Assembly (NCBI GenBank): GCA_038065175.1
Contig: JBBTRN010000034.1
Coordinates: 1 to 29,212, forward strand
Direction of reading: 5' to 3'
Length of the DNA stretch: 29,212 nt
Origin: JBBTRN01 sp038065175
GTDB taxonomy: Bacteria; Patescibacteriota; Doudnabacteria; UBA920
A program made the position numbers and the translations under genes. Positions 13,618 to 20,640 of this stretch are shown piece after piece (the stretch's first letter is position 1; each line of letters begins with the position of its first letter). The notes beneath the pieces were generated by a model. The model did no database searches. It was not told the origin of the DNA and saw only the letters and a list, made by a program, of their open reading frames with translations.

Positions 13618-15659
13618 TACTTTACTATATTTTCAGCAATTATTAATTGCTTAACTTTATTTATTATAGCATTTTTGTCTATTTCCTCATACGCTAAAAG
13701 TTCTTCGGGTTTGCCGCTTCTGGGCATTTTGCGAACCGCCATCGAATCCACCCTCACCCTGCCCTCTCCCCTCAAGGGAGAGGAAAATAAGGTGGAGGTT
13801 ATCGCCTCTGCTATTCCCCCTTCCGGATAACTATCTTCTACAGTGATGATGTTTTTAGTCTCCCGTGCGGCTTTTTCAAGGGTAGATGTATCAATAGGTT
13901 TTATGGAATACAAATCTATTACGCGGATGTTAATCCCCTCTTTTTTCAATTCCTCGTACGCCGCCAAAGCTTCGTGCACGGTTATACCAGCGCCAATGAC
14001 TGTCGCGACATCGTTAGCTGATGATCGAAGTACACACGATCCCCCAATCTTAAATTCATGCACCACCCCTCCTCTTCCCTCCTCCTCGAGGGGAGGGTTA
14101 GGGTGGGGGGCTTGATAGATTATAGCTGTCTCTTTCCTGGTTGTCTGTATATAAACATTCCCAAAATGTTTTGCCGCTTCCCACACCAACTTCTCTGTAG
14201 ATACCGCGTCTGAAGGGTAAAGCACCACGCTATCGAGCAAAGTCCTAAACATCGCGAGTTCCTCTAGACCCATCTGTGAGGCGCCGTCTTCGCCTATTGA
14301 AACCCCGGCGTGGCTTCCTACAAATTTGATGTTTGCCTTGGCGTACTGGCTCATACGAATTTGGTCAAAAGCCCTGGTAAAAAACGCGGCAAAAGTGGAA
14401 ACAAATGGGATTTTCCCACGCCTCGAAAAACCCAAAGCCGCGCCAACCATATTTTGCTCTGCTATAAACATTTCATAAAATCTTTCCGGATGATTCTTTT
14501 TTACAAACTCAGCGTAAGTAGAATTGCTGGTTTCAGCATCTAAAACCACAACATTCGGGTTCGCTTCCACCAAATTTAACAAAGCATTCCCATAAGCTTT
14601 CCTTGTCGCGACTGGTTTGTCTTTTTCGTAATTAGTAATTGGGATTTGATTAGGAATTAGAAATTCGATATTAGTAATTTCCCCTTTTACGGGCATCGCC
14701 ACTTCCCCCACCATTGTCTTATCCACCTCCCCTAACTCTTCCAACGCCTTCCCCAACTCCTCACGCGAAAGTGGCTTACCGTGCCATCCGTCTTTATCTT
14801 CCATAAACGACACCCCCTTGCCCTTCAATGTTTTAGCTATGATGATAAAAGGCTTGCCACCCCCACCTTCCTCCCCCCTCGAGGGGGAGGATTGAGGAGG
14901 GGGGGTTGCTTTAGCGAAGGCGGATTCTATTTCTTCCAAATTATGTCCATCTATTGTCATCGTCTCCCACCCAAACGCCTCTGCTTTTTTTTGGTAAACT
15001 GATGTATCATGACCATGCATGGTCTCTCCCCTTTGTCCCAAACGGTTACAATCTAAAATCGCCACAAGATTATTTAACTTATAATGCGAAGCCGCGGCCA
15101 TAGCTTCCCACACACTGCCTTCTGTCATTTCACTGTCGCCCAACAGAACAAAAGTGCGATAAAATAATTTATCAAGCTTGGCATTTAAAGCCATACCTAC
15201 ACCTACGGACAAGCCCTGACCAAGTGATCCCGGAGGCACTTCGGTATACTTAAATTCCATTGTCGGGTGGCCCTCGAGTCGACTGCCAAATTTACGTAGA
15301 GTCATTAGTTCCTCTGGATCCATCGCGCGTTTTAATTTACCCTCTCCTGGCGAGGAGAGGGTGCCGGAGGCGGATAAGGTTGATGCCTGCCCCGCAACCG
15401 CCCAAATGGAATAAAACAAAGGACTGGCATGGCCCTTAGAAAATATTAGCCTGTCATTATTAAAATAATCAGGATTGTCTAAATTGAAACGAAAAAATGC
15501 CTCTCTCGACTTCGCTCGAGACCTTCGGCCAAACATCAAAACCGCCATCAAATCCACAGCAGAAAGTGATGACGAAGGGTGCCCACTCCCCGCCTCGGTT
15601 GTTGAGACTAAAGAGTAGTACCTTAAAAGCTTGGCTATTTTTTGCAAATTTTGATTCAT
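13617..15659 (-). CDS. tkt: Transketolase with four repeat-derived inserts
   Basis: The protein has 680 residues and is a full-length fusion of the N- and C-terminal halves. Thiamine-diphosphate motif: GDSEMTEGSVWEA with DCNRLGQRG. Also present are SKGHASPLFYS, the catalytic region FIAEQNMVGAALG, and SHAGVSIGEDGASQMGLEELAM. It moves two-carbon ketol units between pentose, triose and hexose phosphates. Four low-complexity inserts (LSSPGEGKL; PPPQSSPSRGEEGGGG; HPNPPLEEEGRGG; SSPLRGEGRVRVD) lie at presumed surface loops and are encoded by C/T-rich palindromes. The start overlaps the upstream gene by 4 nt (ATGA). Confidence 0.93.
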   Translation of the reverse strand: MNQNLQKIAKLLRYYSLVSTTEAGSGHPSSSLSAVDLMAVLMFGRRSRAKSREAFFRFNLDNPDYFNNDRLIFSKGHASPLFYSIWAVAGQASTLSASGTLSSPGEGKLKRAMDPEELMTLRKFGSRLEGHPTMEFKYTEVPPGSLGQGLSVGVGMALNAKLDKLFYRTFVLLGDSEMTEGSVWEAMAAASHYKLNNLVAILDCNRLGQRGETMHGHDTSVYQKKAEAFGWETMTIDGHNLEEIESAFAKATPPPQSSPSRGEEGGGGKPFIIIAKTLKGKGVSFMEDKDGWHGKPLSREELGKALEELGEVDKTMVGEVAMPVKGEITNIEFLIPNQIPITNYEKDKPVATRKAYGNALLNLVEANPNVVVLDAETSNSTYAEFVKKNHPERFYEMFIAEQNMVGAALGFSRRGKIPFVSTFAAFFTRAFDQIRMSQYAKANIKFVGSHAGVSIGEDGASQMGLEELAMFRTLLDSVVLYPSDAVSTEKLVWEAAKHFGNVYIQTTRKETAIIYQAPHPNPPLEEEGRGGVVHEFKIGGSCVLRSSANDVATVIGAGITVHEALAAYEELKKEGINIRVIDLYSIKPIDTSTLEKAARETKNIITVEDSYPEGGIAEAITSTLFSSPLRGEGRVRVDSMAVRKMPRSGKPEELLAYEEIDKNAIINKVKQLIIAENIVK
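13748..13783. repeat. Palindromic repeat in transketolase, identical to one in transaldolase
   Basis: The 36 bases are identical to 7421-7456 inside transaldolase, with core CCTCTCCCCTCAAGGGAGAGG. It is read in frame near the transketolase C-terminus. Confidence 0.88.
14061..14110. repeat. Palindromic repeat in transketolase
   Basis: CACCACCCCTCCTCTTCCC ... CTCGAG ... GGGTTAGGGTGGGGGG, arms complementary around a CTCGAG centre. In frame. Confidence 0.75.
14857..14906. repeat. Palindromic repeat in transketolase
   Basis: CCACCCCCACCTTCCTCC ... CCCTCGAGGG ... GGATTGAGGAGGGGGGG, again with a CTCGAG centre. In frame, encoding a Pro/Ser/Gly-rich loop. Confidence 0.75.
15338..15365. repeat. Palindromic repeat in transketolase
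   Basis: TACCCTCTCCTGGCGAGGAGAGGGT: a 9-bp stem with a short loop, in frame. Confidence 0.65.
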
Positions 15660-16378
15660 AAATCTCCCTGAAATCTAGATTTTTGAACTCCCTGCATATT
15701 TCCTCTGTGGCTCGGGCTCGTAAAATGCGATATTTGTATTTGAAAATGTGGCCTTAATGAGTCAATGGCATCTCCAACGCACTGCGAACTATACAAATCA
15801 TCTTCGCTAACAATAAAATGCATGCCGCCTACTATTACCTTTGTTACACCAAATGTTTTTAACCGCTCAGCAAGCTCTTTCCAGTTATAATCATGCCTCT
15901 GCTGTAATTTTTTTTTATAAACTTCTGTCAAAGTTCCGCGCCTATACAAATCAACAGGGTTAGAAATAAACGGTTCAGCAGAACTGGAAAAACTCGGAAT
16001 AAGATACACAGGGCTTCCTTTCGATTCTGGATCGCCGCCTAACATATTTACCAAAGTCCTGGAAGTCTCTTTAATTCTCTCCGCCTCTTCAAGAACAAAA
16101 ACCGGAGGTGCGGAATTAATTTTTTTTAAAATTCTGTCCAAACCTATTCGTGCAAAATCGGTCCTAGGGTCTTCTTCCAAATCATAGACTCTACCTGGAG
16201 AATGCCGAGTATTGTAGACATCAAAAAATGGGTGGACGACTAATCGAACAATCCCTCGCGACTGCACCACTCTTTGCAATAAATTTTCCCTCTCCTGCTC
16301 GGTCAAATCAAAAAAACTTTTAATCCTTTCCCTTTTTTCAGCCTCAATAAAATAACCTGACTCTTCCCTGCTTTGCAT
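15656..16378 (-). CDS. Unknown protein upstream of and overlapping transketolase
   Basis: The protein has 240 residues, is soluble, and I do not recognise it. Visible elements are a charged helical N-terminus, an alternating core LVVHPFFDVYNTRHSPGRVYDLEEDP around 46-72, VFVLEEAERIKETSRTLVNMLGG in the middle, and VTKVIVGGMHFIVSEDDLYSSQCVGDAID toward the end. The last looks like a Rossmann-type strand-turn with a following Cys, and the pattern of strands and helices suggests an alpha/beta enzyme or nuclease-like fold. It starts 10 nt after the glycosyltransferase stop and overlaps tkt by 4 nt (ATGA), so it is cotranscribed with both. Confidence 0.7.
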   Translation of the reverse strand: MQSREESGYFIEAEKRERIKSFFDLTEQERENLLQRVVQSRGIVRLVVHPFFDVYNTRHSPGRVYDLEEDPRTDFARIGLDRILKKINSAPPVFVLEEAERIKETSRTLVNMLGGDPESKGSPVYLIPSFSSSAEPFISNPVDLYRRGTLTEVYKKKLQQRHDYNWKELAERLKTFGVTKVIVGGMHFIVSEDDLYSSQCVGDAIDSLRPHFQIQISHFTSPSHRGNMQGVQKSRFQGDL

Positions 16379-16388
16379 CTTAAATTTT

Positions 16389-17114
16389 TTAAAATCTTAA
16401 TATTAATATTTTCCAAAACCCCTTTACCGCGTCTTTAAATCTAATATGCTTGCCCTGGTTCTTGTTGCGAGGCTGATAATGGATAGGGATTTCTTTGATT
16501 ATAACACCTCTTTTAGCCAATTTACAGGCAACCTCGGCTTCGAATTCAAAACCTTTGGATTGTATATTAAGCGATTTAAAAACCAAAGTTGGGATCAATT
16601 TATAACCGGTATACAGATCTGTAAGGTTTTGATGGTACAGAATATTATAAAATGTCGTAAGCATCCACGCACCAATTACGTAATGGAAGCCCCGCTCCGG
16701 ATAAGCTTTGTACCCCCTTTTCCCAAAAACCGCAATTTGATTTTTTTGGTTAGCAATTAACGATAAAAGATTAGGGATATCACTCGGGTCATATTCCGCG
16801 TCCGCGTCCTGGATAATCACATAATCCCCGCTCGCCCGCTTTAAGCCTGTCTGTATAGCCGCCCCTTTACCTAAATTCTTTTCATGATGCAATATCGCCA
16901 TTTGTGTGCGGCCGTCAACTTTTGGTGATATGTGACTAAGGATGCTTTTTGTACTGTCTGATGAACCGTCGTTAATCACAATCACTTCCTTTTCCCATCT
17001 GCTCAAAAGCCCTAAGCCTAGTCGAGGGACAAGATCAACTCTAAAAACCTTGTCAACTACCTGCCCGATAGTCGCCTCTTCGTTATGCGCGGGGATGATT
17101 ATTGTGAGTCTCAT
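16389..17114 (-). CDS. Family 2 glycosyltransferase (dolichyl-phosphate-mannose-synthase-like)
   Basis: The protein has 241 residues with a GT-A fold: IIIPAHNEEATIGQVV at the start, VINDGSSDST (first metal/nucleotide contact), GKGAAIQTGLKRASGDYVIIQDADAEYDP with the DxD-like DAD, and a C-terminal IKEIPIHYQPR typical of polyprenyl-phosphate glycosyltransferases. It probably moves a sugar from a nucleotide donor to polyprenyl phosphate at the inner face of the membrane. The GT-C-like protein directly upstream is a plausible user of that product. The stretch PRLGLGLLSRW at about 30-40 is not typical of the family and is encoded by repeat-like DNA. Confidence 0.88.
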   Translation of the reverse strand: MRLTIIIPAHNEEATIGQVVDKVFRVDLVPRLGLGLLSRWEKEVIVINDGSSDSTKSILSHISPKVDGRTQMAILHHEKNLGKGAAIQTGLKRASGDYVIIQDADAEYDPSDIPNLLSLIANQKNQIAVFGKRGYKAYPERGFHYVIGAWMLTTFYNILYHQNLTDLYTGYKLIPTLVFKSLNIQSKGFEFEAEVACKLAKRGVIIKEIPIHYQPRNKNQGKHIRFKDAVKGFWKILILRF

Positions 17115-17146
17115 ATGCTTGCTACCTACTACTTACTACCTGCTAC
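17115..17146. repeat. CTACTTACTACC word-repeat spacer
   Basis: The spacer between the GT-C-like stop and the GT2 start is made of tandem variants of CTACTTACTACC / TGCTACTTACTG. The same words recur in the spacer after groEL (26755-26786). Confidence 0.6.
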
Positions 17147-18841
17147 TTACTGATTTATTATTCCAAACCTCTCTTTAGGAATTAAATATTTTCTGATTAG
17201 CTCAACATTTTCCAGACTCTTTTTAACAAAAATAATGTTATAAGAGTCTACAAAAACCGGGGCCCAGGCCGGGTCTTGAACTCTGGCAATTAAAAACTTT
17301 TGCGCCCAAGGTGTGTAGTCACGATGTGAAAAAATAATCATGTTAAAGTTATATTTTTCATCTTGAGCCTTCCAGAATATTTCGTCGTCCTGCATGCGCA
17401 CGTATTCGCCCTGTAAAAATTCAGTGGAATATGCCTCTGGCCTGTTGTCTACAAAAACCCGCCAACCTACCAGAGGGTCATCCTCTCCGAGAGGATGACC
17501 CTCTTTGTAATCGTAAAGATGGTAAATCAAGTAGCCGCCAATGTCGTAGTCGTTAAATATAGGTCCGGAAATATTTTGTGTTTTAACAAACTCCGCGGAA
17601 GCGTTTACGTTTGGTATTAGACCCAAACCAAACCCTGCTTTTTTGTCTGTATAGTCAGACCAAAAGCGAAAAAGCCCAAAAAACAAAACCACAAAGGCTA
17701 AAATAGCGGGTAAAAAACCATACGCCGGATGTTTTGTTTTAGGTAAAACTGTTGCGATGTTTCCTGAAACAACAAACAAAAATATAAACCCAAAAATAGG
17801 AAAATTTCTTATGGCTAAAAACGCCAAAACCCCGACTGCTGCGGTAAATATAAATTCCGCAAACGGAAAAATTTTCACATTTCGTTGCTTTATAGCCAAT
17901 GCTATAAAACTTATTGCAGTTAATACGAGTAAAAATTTAAACAACCCAAAAAATAGACCGTTGCCTAAACCTAAACGTTGTAAAAAAACCACTGACTGGT
18001 TCTCTACAACTAGGTATCCGTAGTTGCGAAAAATATTTAAAGGATACAAAAGTCCTTTAATAAAAAATGGATTAAACAGTCCTGCAACTAAACATAAAAG
18101 AAAAATAATAAAAAGCAAACGCGATTTATAATATAAAACTCTGTAAGCTTTATTATTTAATTTAAGTTTCAAATCTTTAATTAACTCTTCCAACAAAAAA
18201 AGTCCCAAAGCCAAAAAACCAAATATAAAACCTATGTGCAGGTTAACCCAAAACAGCATTAGAATTGGTAAAAAAAATAACCATTTAAAACTCAAAAGTC
18301 CTTGTCGCCAATGCCATAAAACCCAAAAAAATACAGCAAAAAGTATATAGGTAAAAGCTTCAGGCCTAACCTCGCTGCGCGAGGCAATTATTGGTAAAAC
18401 CAAAATTGCTAAAATTACCGAAACAGAAGTTGTACTTTGCTTTTGAGCCAACCGGAAAAATAAAAAAAATGCAGTCAAAACTAAAAAAATGTACAAAACC
18501 GACAAACCTTTAAATCCCGCGAGCTGATAGATTAAATAAAAAACCAGCCCGCTAAGCCAGTGGTGATTTGTAAATGCTTGAGTAGGTTCTGTATAGGAAT
18601 AAAAATTTGTGTGTAGTAATTGCCACCTTACCTTCCAAGATGTTTTCTCCCCTTCCTCCCCCTGTAAGGGGCGAGAGGCAAGGTGGGGGTGAATTAAAAT
18701 CTCCCCATTCTTGATATGCCTGCCCAAATCCGCGGTAGTTAAATCTATTTTTTGCGCCAAAAGTATTGCGCATAAAGCAACTAAAATAACAGGCAGGACT
18801 ACCCGGGGTATTTTAAAAAATAAATCCATGGTTTTAACCAT
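17147..18841 (-). CDS. GT-C-like polytopic membrane protein
   Basis: The protein has 564 residues with about eleven hydrophobic spans between 12 and 405 and a soluble C-terminal domain. DLGRHIKNGE near 38-47 has the acidic residue expected in the first external loop of GT-C transferases. FTNHHWLSGL near 90 and the tail with GPIFNDYDIGGYLIY and VFVDNRPEAYS match a family of predicted membrane glycosyltransferases common in CPR and other bacteria. It probably transfers a sugar from a polyprenyl-phosphate donor; the acceptor is unknown. Two stretches are repeat-derived inserts: SRPLQGEEGEK at about 55-65 and EGHPLGEDDPL at about 446-456. The second lies in the conserved C-terminal domain. The 15-bp inverted repeat 18819-18850 spans the start. 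Confidence 0.75.
   Translation of the reverse strand: MVKTMDLFFKIPRVVLPVILVALCAILLAQKIDLTTADLGRHIKNGEILIHPHLASRPLQGEEGEKTSWKVRWQLLHTNFYSYTEPTQAFTNHHWLSGLVFYLIYQLAGFKGLSVLYIFLVLTAFFLFFRLAQKQSTTSVSVILAILVLPIIASRSEVRPEAFTYILFAVFFWVLWHWRQGLLSFKWLFFLPILMLFWVNLHIGFIFGFLALGLFLLEELIKDLKLKLNNKAYRVLYYKSRLLFIIFLLCLVAGLFNPFFIKGLLYPLNIFRNYGYLVVENQSVVFLQRLGLGNGLFFGLFKFLLVLTAISFIALAIKQRNVKIFPFAEFIFTAAVGVLAFLAIRNFPIFGFIFLFVVSGNIATVLPKTKHPAYGFLPAILAFVVLFFGLFRFWSDYTDKKAGFGLGLIPNVNASAEFVKTQNISGPIFNDYDIGGYLIYHLYDYKEGHPLGEDDPLVGWRVFVDNRPEAYSTEFLQGEYVRMQDDEIFWKAQDEKYNFNMIIFSHRDYTPWAQKFLIARVQDPAWAPVFVDSYNIIFVKKSLENVELIRKYLIPKERFGIINQ
17472..17504. repeat. 33-nt nearly perfect palindrome inside the GT-C-like gene
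   Basis: 16-bp arms AGAGGGTCATCCTCTC (17472-17487) and its exact reverse complement (17489-17504) around one central base. It is exactly eleven codons and keeps the frame. Confidence 0.85.
18623..18688. repeat. In-frame palindromic repeat in the GT-C-like gene
   Basis: CCACCTTACC near 18623 pairs with GGCAAGGTGG near 18687. The inner CTCCCCTTCC / GGGGCGAGAGG is of the same C/T-rich class as in tkt and tal. Confidence 0.65.
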
Positions 18842-18850
18842 GGATTTATT
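18819..18850. repeat. Perfect inverted repeat across the GT-C-like start codon
   Basis: 15-bp arms AATAAATCCATGGTT / AACCATGGATTTATT with a 2-base centre. Both possible start codons (18841 and 18829) lie in the arms. Confidence 0.8.
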
Positions 18851-18856
18851 GTATCA
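18842..18856 (-). promoter_or_regulatory. Leaderless extended -10 promoter of the GT-C-like gene
   Basis: TGATACAAT with TACAAT at 18853-18848, then 6 nt to the ATG at 18841. No convincing -35, but the extended TGn is present. The downstream genes to 13027 are spaced 32, 10, -4 and -1 nt and could form one operon from here. Confidence 0.55.
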
Positions 18857-18897
18857 CACCTTGCATCCAATTTCTTCCCATCAAAAAGCATCAACTT

Positions 18898-19107
18898 TTA
18901 CAACTCTTTAGGGTCAACCCCCGCTTGTTTTAATATGGCCATAAAAGTGCCGATATAAATAGGCTTGTTTTTACCGTGCAATGGCACGGGAACCATTTTA
19001 CCGTTTTGTAAATTTTTTAAAATCACATGACTGCCTTTCTGCCGCGCAATAATAAAACCCCTGGTCTATAAAAGTTTGATCAACTTTTTGTATGGCAGAG
19101 GCTTCAT
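18898..19107 (-). pseudogene. hicA: HicA toxin gene with an amber stop at codon 14
   Basis: Read through, the product is 69 residues with the HicA fold: MKPLPYKKLIKLL, then TAG (19068-19066), then GFIIARQKGSHVILKN with the catalytic-type histidine in GSHV, then VPVPLHGKNKPIYIGTFMAILKQAGVDPKEL. HicA is a double-stranded-RNA-binding-domain mRNA interferase. Relatives have a sense codon, often Glu or Lys, where this has TAG, so a single base change could explain it. Start ATG overlaps the hicB stop (ATGA). The toxin is probably dead, or made only by readthrough. Downstream in-frame starts would lose the first helix. Confidence 0.85.
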
Positions 19108-19355
19108 ATTACTGCGATATTGACTTCGATCTCATCGACAATCGGCCGAAAAACTCTCTTGGGGATCAACTGCCTGTTGGCGTTTAATTCTTCAATCCAT
19201 AATTCCAAAACTTCTTTAGCCATTTCTTTCGCATGCTCAAAGTTTTTGCCAAAAGTCACACAGCCGGGAAAATCCGGAAAACTTACATTAAAGCCGCCTT
19301 CTTCCGCTGGTTCAAATATTGCAAAATAATTTTGGACTTTTATACGCTTTTTCAT
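19104..19355 (-). CDS. hicB: HicB-family antitoxin
   Basis: The protein has 83 residues from MKKRIKV. The HicB partial RNase-H-like core is clear: YFAIFEPAEEGGFNVSFPDFPGCVTFGKNFEHAKEMAKEVLELWIEE. It lacks a long DNA-binding C-terminal domain. It neutralises HicA and, in larger relatives, represses the operon. It lies immediately upstream of and overlaps the broken hicA, an order (hicB first) seen in some systems. An upstream ATG at 19409 is rejected because it would run into the SPFH gene end and the extra residues do not match the family. Confidence 0.88.
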   Translation of the reverse strand: MKKRIKVQNYFAIFEPAEEGGFNVSFPDFPGCVTFGKNFEHAKEMAKEVLELWIEELNANRQLIPKRVFRPIVDEIEVNIAVI

Positions 19356-19386
19356 GAACTTATGATAACTCCAATAATTCCGCCTG

Positions 19387-20274
19387 TCAATTTTTCGTAC
19401 CACTCTCAAACGCGGCCATGAACTGTTTCATTAAATCCCCGGTTTTGCCCGCGCTGGAGTCTAAAAACAAAACTTTGGTGTTAGGCGTCACCCCAATGCT
19501 TTTCATGGTGTCTAAATACTGGTTCAATGTCAAAATCGCCATAATCTCCACATTGTTCTGGCCAGTGGCCTGTTTAATAATTTCAACAGATTGGCGCAAA
19601 CCCGTGGCTATGGCTTCGCGCTCTTGCGCAATACCTTCACCCTGTAGTCGTTTTCTTTCTTTCTCCGCTTCCGCTTCTCTCACTGCCTGAATGTATACGG
19701 CATCCCCTTTGTACTGCGCGGCCTTCTTAAGCTGTTCACTAGCCACTACTTCGCTCATAGCTTGGGTAATTGTGGGCGGAAAACTTACTTCCATAATCTG
19801 GAAAGAAAAAATCACCATACCCCATTCGCTAAACTGTCTTTCCAAATCGCCCCTAATATGCGCGGCCAATTCTTCCTTTTTTTCCAAAATACCTTCATGA
19901 GTTTCTTTCGCCACATAGGTGCGCAAAGAATTTTCAATAATTGCTCCAATAGACTGCTGTCTACTCACCAAAGAATAGCTATACTTTTTTACGCTTTCCT
20001 CTGTAGGATCCACGGCATAAATTAAGTTGGTAGATATGTCTACAATTACTTTGTCTTTAGAAGGATAAACATTTTTTAAAGTAAAGTTCTGTTGCCGTAA
20101 AGTTACCTTTTCCGCAACACGCTCAAGAAGCGGAATTTTAAAATTCAGTCCCGCGGTCATTATACGGTTAAATTTACCTAAAAACTCAATAACATTAACC
20201 GTATTTTGCTGAACAATGCGAATACTGCCCAAAAACAAAAGCACTAAAAATAACAATAGAAAGTATATAAACAT
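19387..20274 (-). CDS. SPFH / band-7 domain membrane protein
   Basis: The protein has 295 residues. One N-terminal membrane span (2-20) is followed by the band-7 domain: SIRIVQQNTVNVIEFLGKFNRIMTAGLNFKIPLLERV, VIVDISTNLIYAVDP, and RTYVAKETHEGILEKKEELAAHIRGDL. Then comes the typical coiled coil AVREAEAEKERKRLQGEGIAQEREAIATG and a C-terminal NVEIMAILTLNQYLDTM. Relatives (stomatin/HflK/QmcA) assemble into ring-like membrane microdomain scaffolds. It follows two tiny membrane-protein genes under one consensus promoter, so the three probably act together. Confidence 0.9.
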   Translation of the reverse strand: MFIYFLLLFLVLLFLGSIRIVQQNTVNVIEFLGKFNRIMTAGLNFKIPLLERVAEKVTLRQQNFTLKNVYPSKDKVIVDISTNLIYAVDPTEESVKKYSYSLVSRQQSIGAIIENSLRTYVAKETHEGILEKKEELAAHIRGDLERQFSEWGMVIFSFQIMEVSFPPTITQAMSEVVASEQLKKAAQYKGDAVYIQAVREAEAEKERKRLQGEGIAQEREAIATGLRQSVEIIKQATGQNNVEIMAILTLNQYLDTMKSIGVTPNTKVLFLDSSAGKTGDLMKQFMAAFESGTKN

Positions 20275-20321
20275 GGGATTAGTTTATTTTTTAAGCGAAG
20301 GCCTTTTTAAGGCCTGGCCCC

Positions 20322-20411
20322 TTACTTTTTATTTTTGGCAATGATCGTTGGCAGAGCCAAAAGGATTATTGCCAAGGCGATAATTCCTAATATCAAGTAG
20401 GCTATTAACAT
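20322..20411 (-). CDS. 29-residue single-span membrane peptide
   Basis: ATG at 20411, stop TAA at 20322. MLIAYLILGIIALAIILLALPTII is one hydrophobic span, followed by a short basic tail (AKNKK), which predicts N-out/C-in orientation. The SD GAGG is formed by the last codons of the upstream 62-residue gene, 8 nt before the ATG, so translation is coupled. The SPFH gene follows 47 nt later. The function is unknown; a small partner of the SPFH assembly is an inference from context. Confidence 0.7.
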   Translation of the reverse strand: MLIAYLILGIIALAIILLALPTIIAKNKK

Positions 20412-20415
20412 AATT

Positions 20416-20604
20416 TTATCCTCTGCCTTTCAATAACCAAAGGCTAGTTACTAATAAAATGATTGCTATACAGCCGCCTAACAAAATTGGCAAAATCTTA
20501 AACTTGTCCAAGAGTGCTGGTAAAACTACAGAAGCAACTGCCACAACGCCTAAATCCGATGATATATCAGAAAGCTTTGTTAGTTGTTCATCTGACAGCC
20601 GCAT
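20416..20604 (-). CDS. Small membrane protein, 62 aa
   Basis: A charged N-terminus (MRLSDEQLTKLSDISSDLG) precedes two hydrophobic segments, VVAVASVVLPALL and ILPILLGGCIAIILLVTSLWLL, joined by a short loop (DKFK) and ending KGRG. I do not recognise a named family. It is the first gene after a perfect promoter placed directly behind the metK stop codon, with TATAAT only 6 nt before the ATG, so the message is leaderless. The stop is 4 nt from the next ATG. Confidence 0.75.
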   Translation of the reverse strand: MRLSDEQLTKLSDISSDLGVVAVASVVLPALLDKFKILPILLGGCIAIILLVTSLWLLKGRG

Positions 20605-20638
20605 ACTAAAATTATACTCTTCCCGGCGGGTATGTCAA
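20605..20638 (-). promoter_or_regulatory. Consensus leaderless promoter of the SPFH operon
   Basis: TTGACA (20638-20633), 16 nt, TATAAT (20616-20611), 6 nt, ATG. The -35 ends 2 nt from the metK stop codon. Confidence 0.85.
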
Positions 20639-20640
20639 TT

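Noticed and set aside
19066..19068. UAG recoded as a sense codon
   Set aside because: TAG is used as a normal stop elsewhere in the window (for example vapC), and recoding known in CPR lineages affects UGA, not UAG.
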